Below are positions 16,643 through 24,884 of a DNA stretch of 64,000 nucleotides, one piece after another; the stretch's first letter is position 1, and each line of letters begins with the position of its first letter. The position numbers and the translations under genes are program-made. The notes under the pieces are model-generated. The model ran no database searches, had not been told where the DNA came from, and saw only the letters and a program-made list of their open reading frames with translations. The stretch is from Ideonella_A sp031398385 (GTDB lineage: Bacteria > Pseudomonadota > Gammaproteobacteria > Burkholderiales > Burkholderiaceae_C), in assembly GCA_031398385.1 (NCBI GenBank), contig JANNNE010000099.1:39368-103367 (forward strand). Reading direction: 5' to 3'.

Positions 16643-17470
16643 TCAGCGCGAGCCGCCCGGCATCAGCTGCAAGCGCAGACTCAGCCCGTCGATATAGTCG
16701 ATGACCAGCGCCGCATCGGTTTCGCCACGCGCCAGCGCCTGCAACAGCGGCAACACGCGCGCCGCCGGCACGCCGCGTCGGATGACCTCGAGGCCGGGGT
16801 CGTCGCAAGCGGTCACCGGGTCGTCTGCCCCGCCGATCTGCAGACTGGCGTCGGCCATCGCGCCTGGCGCTCCACTCGGGCCGACAATCAGCGCGACGCC
16901 AAATATGTCGCTGATCTTCCGCACCGAGCGCAACGGCTCCGGATAAGGCATGTCACCAGCCACCAGCAGCACGGGCCGGTCATCATGTGCGCATTGCGCC
17001 ACGGCTTCGAGCAGACCCGCGCCGAAGCTGGCGTCGAGCGCACACAAGCTGGTCGACGGCGCCTGCGAACGGGTCGCGATGTGCCAGTAGCCGGCCGCAG
17101 CGTTGTGAACCGAATTGGTGAAACGGGTCGGCGAGACGACGCGCTCGGGTGCCGCCAGCGCCTCGCACAAGGCGTGGCAATTGCTCGCGTCGCCGGTCGA
17201 TGCGCTGAATACGGTCGGCAACCCGGCCGGATCGAGCCCGGCCGACACACAGGCCTGGTCGGCGATGGCCATCGCCAGCTTGACCATGTCGCCGGCGCGC
17301 CGACGTTCGGCCGGCGGCAGGCGTTGCGGCGCCGACAACGCGGTGGGCGAATATTGCCAGAGCGCCGGATCGGCAAGTGCCGCCCGCGCCTCGCTCCAGC
17401 TGGCCATGCCCGGCCCGATCAGCCCGACACCGAGCAGGGAAAACCGCAAAGCCATGCCGGTGTGGCTCAT
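16643..17470 (-). CDS. beta-ketoacyl synthase-like chain-length factor (ApeC-like)
   Basis: A 275-aa truncated thiolase-fold protein starting MSHTGMALRFSLLGVGLIGPG. It has the half-KS features GDASNCHALCEAL and LDASFGAGLLEAV but no TACSS active-site motif, so it is unlikely to condense on its own. In aryl-polyene systems such proteins pair with the active KS as a chain-length factor. The next gene upstream is that KS, and the two overlap by four bases, favouring 1:1 synthesis of a heterodimer. ATG 17455 is an alternative start. Confidence 0.85.
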   Translation of the reverse strand: MSHTGMALRFSLLGVGLIGPGMASWSEARAALADPALWQYSPTALSAPQRLPPAERRRAGDMVKLAMAIADQACVSAGLDPAGLPTVFSASTGDASNCHALCEALAAPERVVSPTRFTNSVHNAAAGYWHIATRSQAPSTSLCALDASFGAGLLEAVAQCAHDDRPVLLVAGDMPYPEPLRSVRKISDIFGVALIVGPSGAPGAMADASLQIGGADDPVTACDDPGLEVIRRGVPAARVLPLLQALARGETDAALVIDYIDGLSLRLQLMPGGSR

Positions 17471-18651
17471 CGCACGGCCCCGATCAATACGCAGGCATTG
17501 GTGCCGCCAAAACCGAACGAGTTGCTGGCCACGAGCTTCAGCGCAGACGGGCGGTTCGAGGTCAGGTAGTTGCAACGCAATGCCGGGTCCGACTCGGTGA
17601 GGTTCAAACCGCCCGGAATCAGACCGTCGTGCAGCGCGAGGATCGACATCGCCACCTCGACGCCACCGGCTGCTCCCAGCGTATGTCCGGTCGCCCCCTT
17701 GGTCGAACTGCAGGCCACCACGGTTCCGAACACCGTGACGACGGCCAGATCTTCCGCCGAATCGTTGTTCGGCGTGGCCGTGCCGTGAAGATTGACGTAA
17801 TCGACCGCCGCCGCCTCGACCGCCGCCTGCGCCAGTGCGGCGCGCATCGCCGCCACCGCGCCGGCACCTTCGGGATGCGGGCTGCTCATGTGGTGCCCGT
17901 CGCTGCTCTCGCCGACGCCGCGCAGCCAGGCCACCGGGGTTTCGCAGCTGCGTTCGAGCAGGCTGAATGCAGCGCCTTCGCCGAGCGACAAGCCACGCCG
18001 ATTGCGGTCCCAGGGACGGCAGATGTCGGACGACAGCAACTCCAGCGATTTGAAGCCGTACAAGGTGGTCAGGCACAGGCTGTCGACCCCGCCGACCACG
18101 GCCGCATCGATCAGGCCAAGCTCGATCATCCGGGCTGCGTGTGCGTAGACCTTGGCACTCGACGAACAGGCGGTCGAGATCACCGCGGCCGGGCCGCTCA
18201 AAGCCAACGCCCGCCGCGTGAAATCACCGACCGAATAGCTGTTGTGGGTTTGCGCGTAGTGAAAGTCGGCCGGCAGGGCGCCATCACGCGGGTCGCGGCG
18301 GCGATAAGCCTGTTCGGTCTGCAGGATTCCGGAGGTGCTGGTGCCGAGGAACACACCGACGCGCTGCGCGCCCCAGCGGGCAGCAGCCCGCTCGACGCGG
18401 GTCTTGAAGCCGTCGGTCTGCAGTGCCAGCCAGGCCAGCCGGTTGTTGCGACATTCGTAATCGGCCATCGCGGCCGGCAAGGGCCGGTCGTCGACCCCAT
18501 CGACCACACCAAGCCAGGTATCGAGTTCGGCGGTCTCGAAGCCGCGCCGCGCCAGGCCGCTGCGCTGCTCGCGCACGGCAGCGCGGTGGTCTTCGCGGCC
18601 GATTCCGAGCGCGCTGACCAGCGTGAAATCGGCGATCGCCAGCGGCGTCAT
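17467..18651 (-). CDS. beta-ketoacyl-ACP synthase (KS)
   Basis: A 394-aa KAS I/II-type condensing enzyme. The catalytic triad is intact: Cys162 in ISTACSSSAK, His289 in NLHGTATPNND and His323 in KGATGHTLGAAG; the C-terminal NSFGFGGTNAC loop is present. It extends the growing polyene on the ACP with malonyl units. Only one full KS is encoded here, while larger aryl-polyene clusters carry two or three. The start overlaps the methyltransferase stop by four bases (ATGA). Confidence 0.92.
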   Translation of the reverse strand: MTPLAIADFTLVSALGIGREDHRAAVREQRSGLARRGFETAELDTWLGVVDGVDDRPLPAAMADYECRNNRLAWLALQTDGFKTRVERAAARWGAQRVGVFLGTSTSGILQTEQAYRRRDPRDGALPADFHYAQTHNSYSVGDFTRRALALSGPAAVISTACSSSAKVYAHAARMIELGLIDAAVVGGVDSLCLTTLYGFKSLELLSSDICRPWDRNRRGLSLGEGAAFSLLERSCETPVAWLRGVGESSDGHHMSSPHPEGAGAVAAMRAALAQAAVEAAAVDYVNLHGTATPNNDSAEDLAVVTVFGTVVACSSTKGATGHTLGAAGGVEVAMSILALHDGLIPGGLNLTESDPALRCNYLTSNRPSALKLVASNSFGFGGTNACVLIGAVR

Positions 18652-19517
18652 GGCTTGTCGGCCACCAGCAGCACATTCGCGAACGGCGTGCCACGGCTCA
18701 TCGGGATGCTGCGCACCCGCACGAAACCGACTTGCCCGAGCAGCGCCACCCAATCGGCCATCGGCCTGCAGAAGGTCGGCGCCACCCGATGGCCGCGCAC
18801 CGAGGTGATGATGCGGTCGGCCCACTGGCTGGCGGCAAAACCGCGCCGTGCAGACTTGTCGCCGATGCGCAGAAGCAGTCGGCCACCCGGGTCGAGCTGC
18901 CGATGAAGCCGCGCCAGCAAGTCCTCCTGCTTCGGCTGCGTCACATAGTGCAGCACGTCGAGGATCACCACCACGTCGCATGCCGGCAACTCGGCTTCGA
19001 CCATGTCCGCACAGACCACCCGAACCCGATCCTGCAACGCAGCCAGGGCGGTGTGAGCGCGCTCCACGTCGCGGCGCATCAGCTCGATTCCGACATAGCT
19101 GCAATCGACCGGCGGCGGCGCCCACTCGCTCGGCCAGCCGGCATGCCGATGGGCGTCGTCGACAGCGGCCAGCAGACTGGCCAGCAGCGCCTGGCCACAT
19201 CCGATATCGACGACCCGCGAACGGGCGGGAATATGACCTTGCTCGAGGACATGGCGGAAAACCGGATCCCAGCCGAGCTTGCCGCCCGCGAACGACCAGG
19301 CGAAGCGGCCACATTCGCGGTACCGCCCCTGCGCGACTTCCACCAGCCGGCGCCAGGCGCGATCCGGCGTCGGGCGCACCAAGGTCGGTGCCTTGGCGGC
19401 CGCCGGAGGTGTCGCCGAATCGGCCTGCGACGCTTCGGCTTGCAACGGCTCAGCTTGCAACGCGTCGCTTGGTACCGGCTCGGCTTGAACGGCGTTCGAA
19501 TTGCCGGCGCGGTTCAT
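18648..19517 (-). CDS. SAM-dependent methyltransferase of the pigment operon
   Basis: A 289-aa class I methyltransferase. The first 45 residues are low-complexity and Ala/Gln/Glu-rich with a repeated QAE(P/A) unit, probably a disordered leader. The catalytic part has motif I VVDIGCGQALLA near residue 105 and motif IV VVVILDVLHYVTQP. Many aryl-polyene clusters include a methyltransferase, thought to modify the aryl head. It lies between the deacetylase and KS genes with ATGA overlaps on both sides. Confidence 0.83.
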   Translation of the reverse strand: MNRAGNSNAVQAEPVPSDALQAEPLQAEASQADSATPPAAAKAPTLVRPTPDRAWRRLVEVAQGRYRECGRFAWSFAGGKLGWDPVFRHVLEQGHIPARSRVVDIGCGQALLASLLAAVDDAHRHAGWPSEWAPPPVDCSYVGIELMRRDVERAHTALAALQDRVRVVCADMVEAELPACDVVVILDVLHYVTQPKQEDLLARLHRQLDPGGRLLLRIGDKSARRGFAASQWADRIITSVRGHRVAPTFCRPMADWVALLGQVGFVRVRSIPMSRGTPFANVLLVADKP

Positions 19518-20392
19518 GCAAGCTCCGCCGTGGCAGGCGATGCGGCAGCGGCCGCGTGGGGGTCGCGCTGCAGCGCCAGCTCATCGCTCAAGCTGGTCCA
19601 GTGCAAGCCGGTCAGCCGGGCGGCGCGTGCCAGGCCGGGCAACACGTCGATGATCACCGCGCGCCCGTCGGGGCTGCGCGCTGAATGGCCATCGTGCAGC
19701 AGCAGAATGTCACCACCCGCCAGGTTTCGGGTCAGGCGCTGCAGCACCGTCTGCGGGTCGGATTCGCGGGTATCGAAACCGCGCCGGGTCCAGCTGACCA
19801 GTTGCAGGCCCTGCCGATGCAGCACCCGATCCAGGAACGGATTGCGCAGGCCCGCCGGCGCCCGAAAATAGCGTGGCCAGCGTCCGGTCACGTCGAACAG
19901 CGCATGCTGGCCCCTCGAGATTTCCGCCGCCAGGCCACGCGGCCCCAGCAGCGAAAAATTGTGTCGATGCACAAAACTGTGGTTCTGCACATCGTGGCCG
20001 CGGGCCAGGATCTCGCGGGTCAGCGTGGCATGTCGGGCGGCGCGCTCGCCGATGCAGAAAAAACTGGCGCGCATGCCTTCGCTCTCGAGCAGGTCGAGCA
20101 CAGCCGGGGTCACCTGCGGATCGGGGCCGTCGTCGATCGTCAGGCAGATCCGGCCCGCATCGCCCGACGCATCGCCGAGCCGGGTCATGTTCGGACCCAG
20201 CAAGCTGCTGCGCGGCAACAGGCCGGCAAGCGTCAGCACCGCATGGTTGGCCGCCACCGCCGCCACGGCCCATCCGGCGTACTGCGGCATCGCAGCCGCC
20301 GCGCCGGCGGCCAGAAGATGCACACCAATGCTGCCTTTCAGGAAACCTGGCATCGGCCAGGCGGCGGAGAGTGGAGCGGGGGCAAGGGACAT
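19514..20392 (-). CDS. polysaccharide deacetylase family protein (NodB domain)
   Basis: A 292-aa protein. Two hydrophobic segments at residues 18-60 anchor it in the membrane. The NodB homology domain follows: motif 1 LTIDDGPDP (catalytic Asp pair), motif 2 HSFVHR (metal-binding His), RAPAG, and LLLHDGH. It should remove an acetyl group from a glycan or glycolipid. A deacetylase is not a core aryl-polyene gene, so it may tailor the sugar carrier of the pigment. It is coupled to the methyltransferase by an ATGA overlap, with 22 bases to the short ORF upstream. Confidence 0.86.
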   Translation of the reverse strand: MSLAPAPLSAAWPMPGFLKGSIGVHLLAAGAAAAMPQYAGWAVAAVAANHAVLTLAGLLPRSSLLGPNMTRLGDASGDAGRICLTIDDGPDPQVTPAVLDLLESEGMRASFFCIGERAARHATLTREILARGHDVQNHSFVHRHNFSLLGPRGLAAEISRGQHALFDVTGRWPRYFRAPAGLRNPFLDRVLHRQGLQLVSWTRRGFDTRESDPQTVLQRLTRNLAGGDILLLHDGHSARSPDGRAVIIDVLPGLARAARLTGLHWTSLSDELALQRDPHAAAAASPATAELA

Positions 20393-20414
20393 GCAAGAAA
20401 TCGACTGCTGGAAA

Positions 20415-20573
20415 TCAAATTTTCACACACCGGCCGGCAAATACCCGCCCGAAGGCTCGGAACGCCCCGCCCGCGATCGTCATCCACCAGAGCATCACCA
20501 CCAGCACGACACGCCGCGCGCCATGGCCGGCACCGGCGGGCGATAGCGGCCCGCGCCCAGCCTCGGCGCTCAC
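20415..20573 (-). CDS. 52-aa membrane-peptide ORF in the position of the MMPL exporter
   Basis: A short ORF whose GTG start overlaps the LolA-like stop by four bases (GTGA), the same coupling used by most genes in this operon. It has one hydrophobic segment (RRVVLVVMLWWMTIAGGAF) after a Gly/Ala-rich leader, then a basic tail. I do not recognise a family. In most aryl-polyene clusters an MMPL-family exporter gene follows the LolA gene here, so this could be its 5' remnant after a deletion. It could equally be a real small membrane protein. Confidence 0.4.
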   Translation of the reverse strand: MSAEAGRGPLSPAGAGHGARRVVLVVMLWWMTIAGGAFRAFGRVFAGRCVKI

Positions 20574-21208
20574 GGCGGCGTCGCGGTGGCCGCCGTCTTG
20601 TCGGCGCGCAGCGGCTCGATTGTCATCAACGATCGGTCGCCGCCCAGCAACTCCATCTCGATCTGCGACAACTCGCCACGCTGACCGGACATGCGGATCC
20701 GTTTGACCTGGCCGGGCTCGAGAGGCACCAGCGCCAGCTTCCAGCGCTCGGCGTCGCCGCTCAGTTCGGTCTTGAAATGACGCCGCAGCGTTGCGCCGTT
20801 GCCGGTCAAGGTGGCGCGCAAGGCTTCGACGAGACCCAGCATGTCCGGCGCCGCATCGAGGCTGAAGCTGCGGCTGCGGCCGGCGCGGGTCAGGGTGATC
20901 CGGTTGCCGTCGACCGCCATGCTTTCCGGCCGCGGCTTCAGGGTGCGACGCACGAAACGGTCGGGAGCTTCGAAGCTCAACACCCCGCTCGATTGCAGCG
21001 GCACATCGATGCCCTGCACAAAACGCTGCTCGCTGAAGGCGGCCTCGCCACTGCGACGTTGCGCCAGCTGCGCCATCAAGGCGTCGACATCGAAGGCCAG
21101 CGCCGGCCCCGCCAGCATCGACATCAGCAAGGCGAGCGCAGCGACCACCCGACGACGGGTCCGGTTGCCGACCGCCGGTTCACGGCCGCGCTCAGGACTC
21201 GTCTTCAC
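20570..21208 (-). CDS. LolA-like outer-membrane carrier protein of aryl-polyene cluster
   Basis: About 212 aa with a Tat/Sec-like basic N-region (RTRRR) and a hydrophobic signal core (VVAALALLMSMLAG), cleavage likely after ALA. The mature part has the LolA-like half-barrel pattern: FSEQRFVQGIDVPLQSSGVLSFE and a later IEMELLGGDRSLMTIEPL. It is the cluster-specific periplasmic LolA relative, thought to ferry the lipid-linked pigment. The GTG start overlaps the upstream acyltransferase gene by 17 bases; ATG 21220 is the alternative. Confidence 0.8.
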   Translation of the reverse strand: MKTSPERGREPAVGNRTRRRVVAALALLMSMLAGPALAFDVDALMAQLAQRRSGEAAFSEQRFVQGIDVPLQSSGVLSFEAPDRFVRRTLKPRPESMAVDGNRITLTRAGRSRSFSLDAAPDMLGLVEALRATLTGNGATLRRHFKTELSGDAERWKLALVPLEPGQVKRIRMSGQRGELSQIEMELLGGDRSLMTIEPLRADKTAATATPP

Positions 21209-22133
21209 CCCAGAAATCATGAAAATTGAACCAGTTGTAGGGCTGCTCACGGCAGATTGTCTCGAGCCCGCGGGCATATGCGACCACCGCTGCACGCAAC
21301 CGGGCCTCGCGCTGAACCGGGTCGGCAAGGCGCTCGCTGAAATCGGCCAGCGTCGAAAACTGCACATCGTAGCGGGCGCCGCCGAGGTACAGCCCGGCCA
21401 TCAGAATCACCTTGCGTCCGAGCAGGGCGGCGAGGCGGAACGGGGCATCGCTGAAGCGCGCCGGGTGGCCCAGAAAATCGATCGCCACACCCGCGCCACG
21501 CTGCGATTCACCCGGCAGCGCGCGATCGGCCAGGATCCCGGCCAGCCCGCCGCCATCGAGCCAGTCACGCACCGCCAGCATCGAGTCGCTGCGCCCCAAT
21601 GCAATGATCTGCGGCACATAGTGCGGCGCAATCGCGCTCAGGGTCTCGTTGATCATGCGGGCGTTGTCCGGGTACATGACCATCGCGATGCGCAGACCGC
21701 TGCGCCCGGCCCCGACCGTGCGCAACACCTCGAAGCTGCCGACATGGGCACCGACCAGGAAGGCACCGCGTCCTTCGGCCAGGGTCTGTTTGACCACCTC
21801 CTCGCGAAATACCCGCACATCGAACAGGTCGCTGCGGCCGCCGAGCAGGTAGACACGGTCGAGGATGGTCGCGGTGAAGGCATGCACATTGCGATAGACA
21901 TCGCGCCACGACGCCGGACGCCCGAGTGCCCGGCCGAGAAAGCGGCGGGCATGGCGCCGCGGCGTCGGCGCGAACAGCATGAAATACAGCGTGATCGGAT
22001 GCAGCAGCAGCCGCGCGACCGGCCGTCCGCCAAACAAAGCAATCCAGCTCATCAGACGCAGCGCGAAGCGATTGCTGCGCTCCGGCGTCCGGGCCCAGCT
22101 GCGGGCTTCGGGCCCGGCGATGGGTTCGCTCAC
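21192..22133 (-). CDS. LpxL/HtrB-like lysophospholipid acyltransferase
   Basis: A 313-aa membrane acyltransferase of the lipid A late-acyltransferase fold, a regular member of aryl-polyene clusters. The HX4(D/E) motif is GAHVGSFE, and GGGLAGILADRAL and PFRLAALLGRKVILMAGLY are typical downstream blocks. It probably transfers the polyene acyl chain to its glycolipid anchor. GTG 22133 overlaps the hotdog stop (GTGA); the longer upstream ORF is a shadow. The Trp-rich C-terminus (YNWFNFHDFWGEDES) is complete. Confidence 0.86.
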   Translation of the reverse strand: MSEPIAGPEARSWARTPERSNRFALRLMSWIALFGGRPVARLLLHPITLYFMLFAPTPRRHARRFLGRALGRPASWRDVYRNVHAFTATILDRVYLLGGRSDLFDVRVFREEVVKQTLAEGRGAFLVGAHVGSFEVLRTVGAGRSGLRIAMVMYPDNARMINETLSAIAPHYVPQIIALGRSDSMLAVRDWLDGGGLAGILADRALPGESQRGAGVAIDFLGHPARFSDAPFRLAALLGRKVILMAGLYLGGARYDVQFSTLADFSERLADPVQREARLRAAVVAYARGLETICREQPYNWFNFHDFWGEDES

Positions 22134-22456
22134 CCTGCGTGCGCCGGCTCGGGCAGCGCCAGGTAGCGTCCCTTGGCCACCACGCTGGCGCCCGCCCTCA
22201 GCTCGAAGTTCAATGCGCCCGGCTGCAGGCGCAGCTCGATCTGCAGGCAGCAGGCCGCCGCCACCGGCGCCAGAAACTTGACCGCCACCAGCACCGGTTC
22301 GGTCCCGATCGCGCGGTCCATGTCGGGCACGCTGCGGATCGCCTGCAGCAGCTCGCACAACAGCACGACACCCGGCAGCACCGGATTGCCCGGGAAGTGG
22401 CCGTCTAAGGCCGGATGGTCGGCGGCGATCACCCGCTGCACGACCCGCGTATTCAT
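22130..22456 (-). CDS. ApeI-like hotdog dehydratase
   Basis: A 108-aa single-hotdog protein with the FabA/FabZ-like active-site loop DGHFPGNPVLPGVV (His19) near its start and LVAVKFLAPV in the central strand. It is the second dehydratase of the pathway, next to the AMP ligase as in other aryl-polyene operons. Both ends overlap neighbours by four bases. Why two dehydratases are needed is not settled; they may act on different chain lengths. Confidence 0.85.
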   Translation of the reverse strand: MNTRVVQRVIAADHPALDGHFPGNPVLPGVVLLCELLQAIRSVPDMDRAIGTEPVLVAVKFLAPVAAACCLQIELRLQPGALNFELRAGASVVAKGRYLALPEPAHAG

Positions 22457-23862
22457 GGGCCAGCGCCGCCGGGCCGGCGCTCGTGCGCCAGCCGACGCAG
22501 CGCCGTCATGGTCAGCTTGCCGGTGGCTTCGCGTGGCAAGGCGTCGACGAAGACGATCCGGCGCGGCACGAACACCGCCTCGATCCGGCTGCGCAAGGCC
22601 GCCACGATTTGCGTGGCATCGAGTTGCGGGGCGACGACGAAAGCGATCGGACGGACCACCGCGTCGACAACTTCGTCGGGCAACCAGAACGCGCCGTCGA
22701 GCACGCCGTCGATGCTGTTCAGATGAAAGTTCAGGTGTCCGAGCGAACTGCGCTTGCCGGCCACGTGAATCAGATCGTTGGCCCGGCCGAGCAGTCGGAA
22801 ACGATCCGGACCTTCGAGTTGCAGGATATCGGCAAGCGGAGTCGGTACCCGCACATGGCCGCCGCTGACCAGGAATCGGTCGGTTTCATCACCCTCGGCG
22901 GGCTGAAAGCTGATCGTGAGTGAATCGAATGTGCGCCACAGATCACCGGCCACTGTGCGGCGACTCGCGACCTGGCCGGCCTCGGTGCAACCGTAGATTT
23001 CCACCAGCGGGCCACCGAATGCCTGTTCGGCCTGCAGCGCCAACTGTGGTGACAGCGGCGCGGTGGCGCTCAGCAACAGGTCGACCGGCGGCAATTCGAT
23101 GCCCGATTGCAGCAGCGTCTTCAGGTGAAACGGCGTGGTCACCAACGCGCGCGGGCGCGGCACACAACGCAGCGCCAGGGCGATGTCGGCCGGAAAATAA
23201 GGTCGACCGGCATCGAAGGATGCGCCGCCCAGCAGCGCCAGCAAGACGGTCGACTCGAGCCCGTAGCTGTGTTGCGCCGGCACGGTTGCCACGATCGCCA
23301 GGCCTCGCAGATCCGGCCGCTGCATCAACTCGGCCAGCCGCGACGCCGCGCTGCGGATGTTGCGGGACAGGTCGTCCCAGCGCTTGGCGTGCGGCTGCGG
23401 CGCACCGGTCGAACCCGAGGTCAGCAGGCACACCGCCAGCTGCCGGCCGTCGATCTGCGGGATGTTCCCGGCCGAGCCGATCGCAGCATGCCCGAATGGC
23501 ACCAGCAGCTGCGTCAGCCCGACATCAGCCAGCTCGGCACCGTCGCCAAGGATGTAGGGCGCATCGCCGTGACGGCCCAGTGCGCTCAGCGTGTCGGGCA
23601 GGATGTTTGGCGGCAGCAGGTTGAGGTGGCCGCGCAACAGGCCGGCGGCCAGACCGACGCCGAACCGGTAGCGGTCGGCGCAGAGGTTGATCATGTGCCC
23701 GCGCGCCGGCAAGCGCTCGGCGAGTGCGCACGCGTCGGCCAGAAACTGCCGCCCGCTGATCGGCTGCCCTTCGCGCCAAGCGATCGGCGCGTCGAGATCG
23801 GGCGCGACCAGCAATGGCGTCGCCTCGCCGATCGCGTGACCGGTCGTGTCGCCGTAGCTCAC
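22453..23862 (-). CDS. AMP-dependent acyl/aryl-ACP ligase (ApeH-like)
   Basis: A 469-aa ANL-superfamily enzyme. Motif A3 is LLTSGSTGAPQPHAKRW, A5 is YGCTEAGQVASR, A7-A8 LLGRANDLIHVAGKRSSLGHLNFHL, and the C-terminal lysine lies in REATGKL. It would activate the aromatic starter (4-hydroxybenzoate- or cinnamate-like) and load the ACP. No dedicated starter-forming enzyme such as a chorismate lyase or ammonia lyase is in the window. GTG 23862 overlaps the stop of the upstream membrane protein (GTGA). Confidence 0.88.
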   Translation of the reverse strand: MSYGDTTGHAIGEATPLLVAPDLDAPIAWREGQPISGRQFLADACALAERLPARGHMINLCADRYRFGVGLAAGLLRGHLNLLPPNILPDTLSALGRHGDAPYILGDGAELADVGLTQLLVPFGHAAIGSAGNIPQIDGRQLAVCLLTSGSTGAPQPHAKRWDDLSRNIRSAASRLAELMQRPDLRGLAIVATVPAQHSYGLESTVLLALLGGASFDAGRPYFPADIALALRCVPRPRALVTTPFHLKTLLQSGIELPPVDLLLSATAPLSPQLALQAEQAFGGPLVEIYGCTEAGQVASRRTVAGDLWRTFDSLTISFQPAEGDETDRFLVSGGHVRVPTPLADILQLEGPDRFRLLGRANDLIHVAGKRSSLGHLNFHLNSIDGVLDGAFWLPDEVVDAVVRPIAFVVAPQLDATQIVAALRSRIEAVFVPRRIVFVDALPREATGKLTMTALRRLAHERRPGGAGP

Positions 23863-24488
23863 CGCGGCGCAGCCCGGCTGTAGGCCCGGGCCGCCTGCAT
23901 CAAGGTCGCCCGTTCGAACTCGGGGTGCAGCCAGTACCGCAGCACGAATTCGCCGACGAACCAGGCGCCGATCGCCAGCGGGGTGACGATATTGGCCAAT
24001 GTCGACCAGCTGGTCCAGCTGAAATATCGGTAGACGATCACCGAGAGCAGCGCCATCCCGACGAAATAGATCACCCACGAGAACGTGACCGCACGGCAAT
24101 AGGCCTGCATCGCCGGTGTCAGCCCACCATGCACCCGGCTTGCCACGCCGCCGATCAGCGACAGGTGGCCGCTTCGCAGGCTGTTCGCAAACATCGCACC
24201 AAGCGCGAGGTGGATGCCGGCATGTTGCAGCAGATAGAGCTGGCGCACGTCGCCGAGCCCGCCGCGCGCCACCACCAGACCCACCAGCAAGGCAACCAAC
24301 AGCAGCGCGGCCATCCCCAGCATCGCGCGCTGGCGCAGCGCGACCACCGCAGCCCCGATCCACCAGGGTGCCAGGCAGGCGGCAATCGCCCAGGGCCGAT
24401 CCGCGGCGTGCAAGGTCAGCCAGTGCGACATCGCCAGATAGGCGGCGACCGCCAGCAGCCCCATCACCAGGCGCCACGCCGTCATCAC
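23859..24488 (-). CDS. COG4648-type integral membrane protein of aryl-polyene clusters
   Basis: A 209-aa protein with about six membrane segments (AWRLVMGLLAVAAYLA; AAVVALRQRAMLGMAALLLVALLVGLVV; TFSWVIYFVGMALLSVIVY; LANIVTPLAIGAWFVGEFVLRY). The HAGIHLALG and WVIYFVGMALLSVIVYRYFS blocks are the recognisable parts. A protein of this kind sits beside the ACP in most aryl-polyene loci; its role is unknown. ATG 24485 is an equally good start. Eight bases separate it from the ACP stop. Confidence 0.8.
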   Translation of the reverse strand: MMTAWRLVMGLLAVAAYLAMSHWLTLHAADRPWAIAACLAPWWIGAAVVALRQRAMLGMAALLLVALLVGLVVARGGLGDVRQLYLLQHAGIHLALGAMFANSLRSGHLSLIGGVASRVHGGLTPAMQAYCRAVTFSWVIYFVGMALLSVIVYRYFSWTSWSTLANIVTPLAIGAWFVGEFVLRYWLHPEFERATLMQAARAYSRAAPR

Positions 24489-24496
24489 ATGCCTGT

Positions 24497-24829
24497 TCAG
24501 TGCGTCCGGTGCGCCGCGACATGCGCGGCCAGGCTGCGCAGCGACGCAAAGATGTGCTTGTTGTGTTCGTCGTCGGAGCGCAATTCGAATCCGTAGCGGC
24601 GCGACACTTCGAGCGCGACTTCGAGGATGTCGATCGAGTCGAGGCCCAGGCCATCGCCGTACAGCGGTGCCACCGGATCGATCTGCGCCGCCGTCACCTC
24701 CAGATTCAGCGCCTGAACCATCAAGTCGGCCAACTCTGCTTCCAATTCCGGGCTCGACTGAGCCGGCGCCTGACCGATCGACGGATCACGACCGCCGCCA
24801 GGCTGAATTTCTTGTGCGGACGAAGACAC
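24497..24829 (-). CDS. acyl carrier protein
   Basis: A 110-aa ACP. The phosphopantetheine attachment serine is Ser65 in GLGLDSIDILE, followed by an acidic helix II (VALEVSRRYGF). The first 30 residues are an unstructured Ser/Gln/Gly-rich extension absent from FabF-pathway ACPs. GTG 24829 is chosen because a GGGAG ribosome site lies just upstream; the longer ORF runs into the divergent PAP2 gene. It is the first gene of the nearly 9.5-kb minus-strand operon. Only one ACP is seen, whereas most aryl-polyene clusters carry two. Confidence 0.87.
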   Translation of the reverse strand: MSSSAQEIQPGGGRDPSIGQAPAQSSPELEAELADLMVQALNLEVTAAQIDPVAPLYGDGLGLDSIDILEVALEVSRRYGFELRSDDEHNKHIFASLRSLAAHVAAHRTH

Positions 24830-24884
24830 GACACTCCCTGCGAAAACCGAATGGTCGAAGGGATGAATTCTAAGGCGCGCTGCG

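Noticed and set aside
18623..18906. Plus-strand ORFs over the KS/methyltransferase overlap
   Set aside because: Shadows of the minus-strand genes; no independent start or domain.
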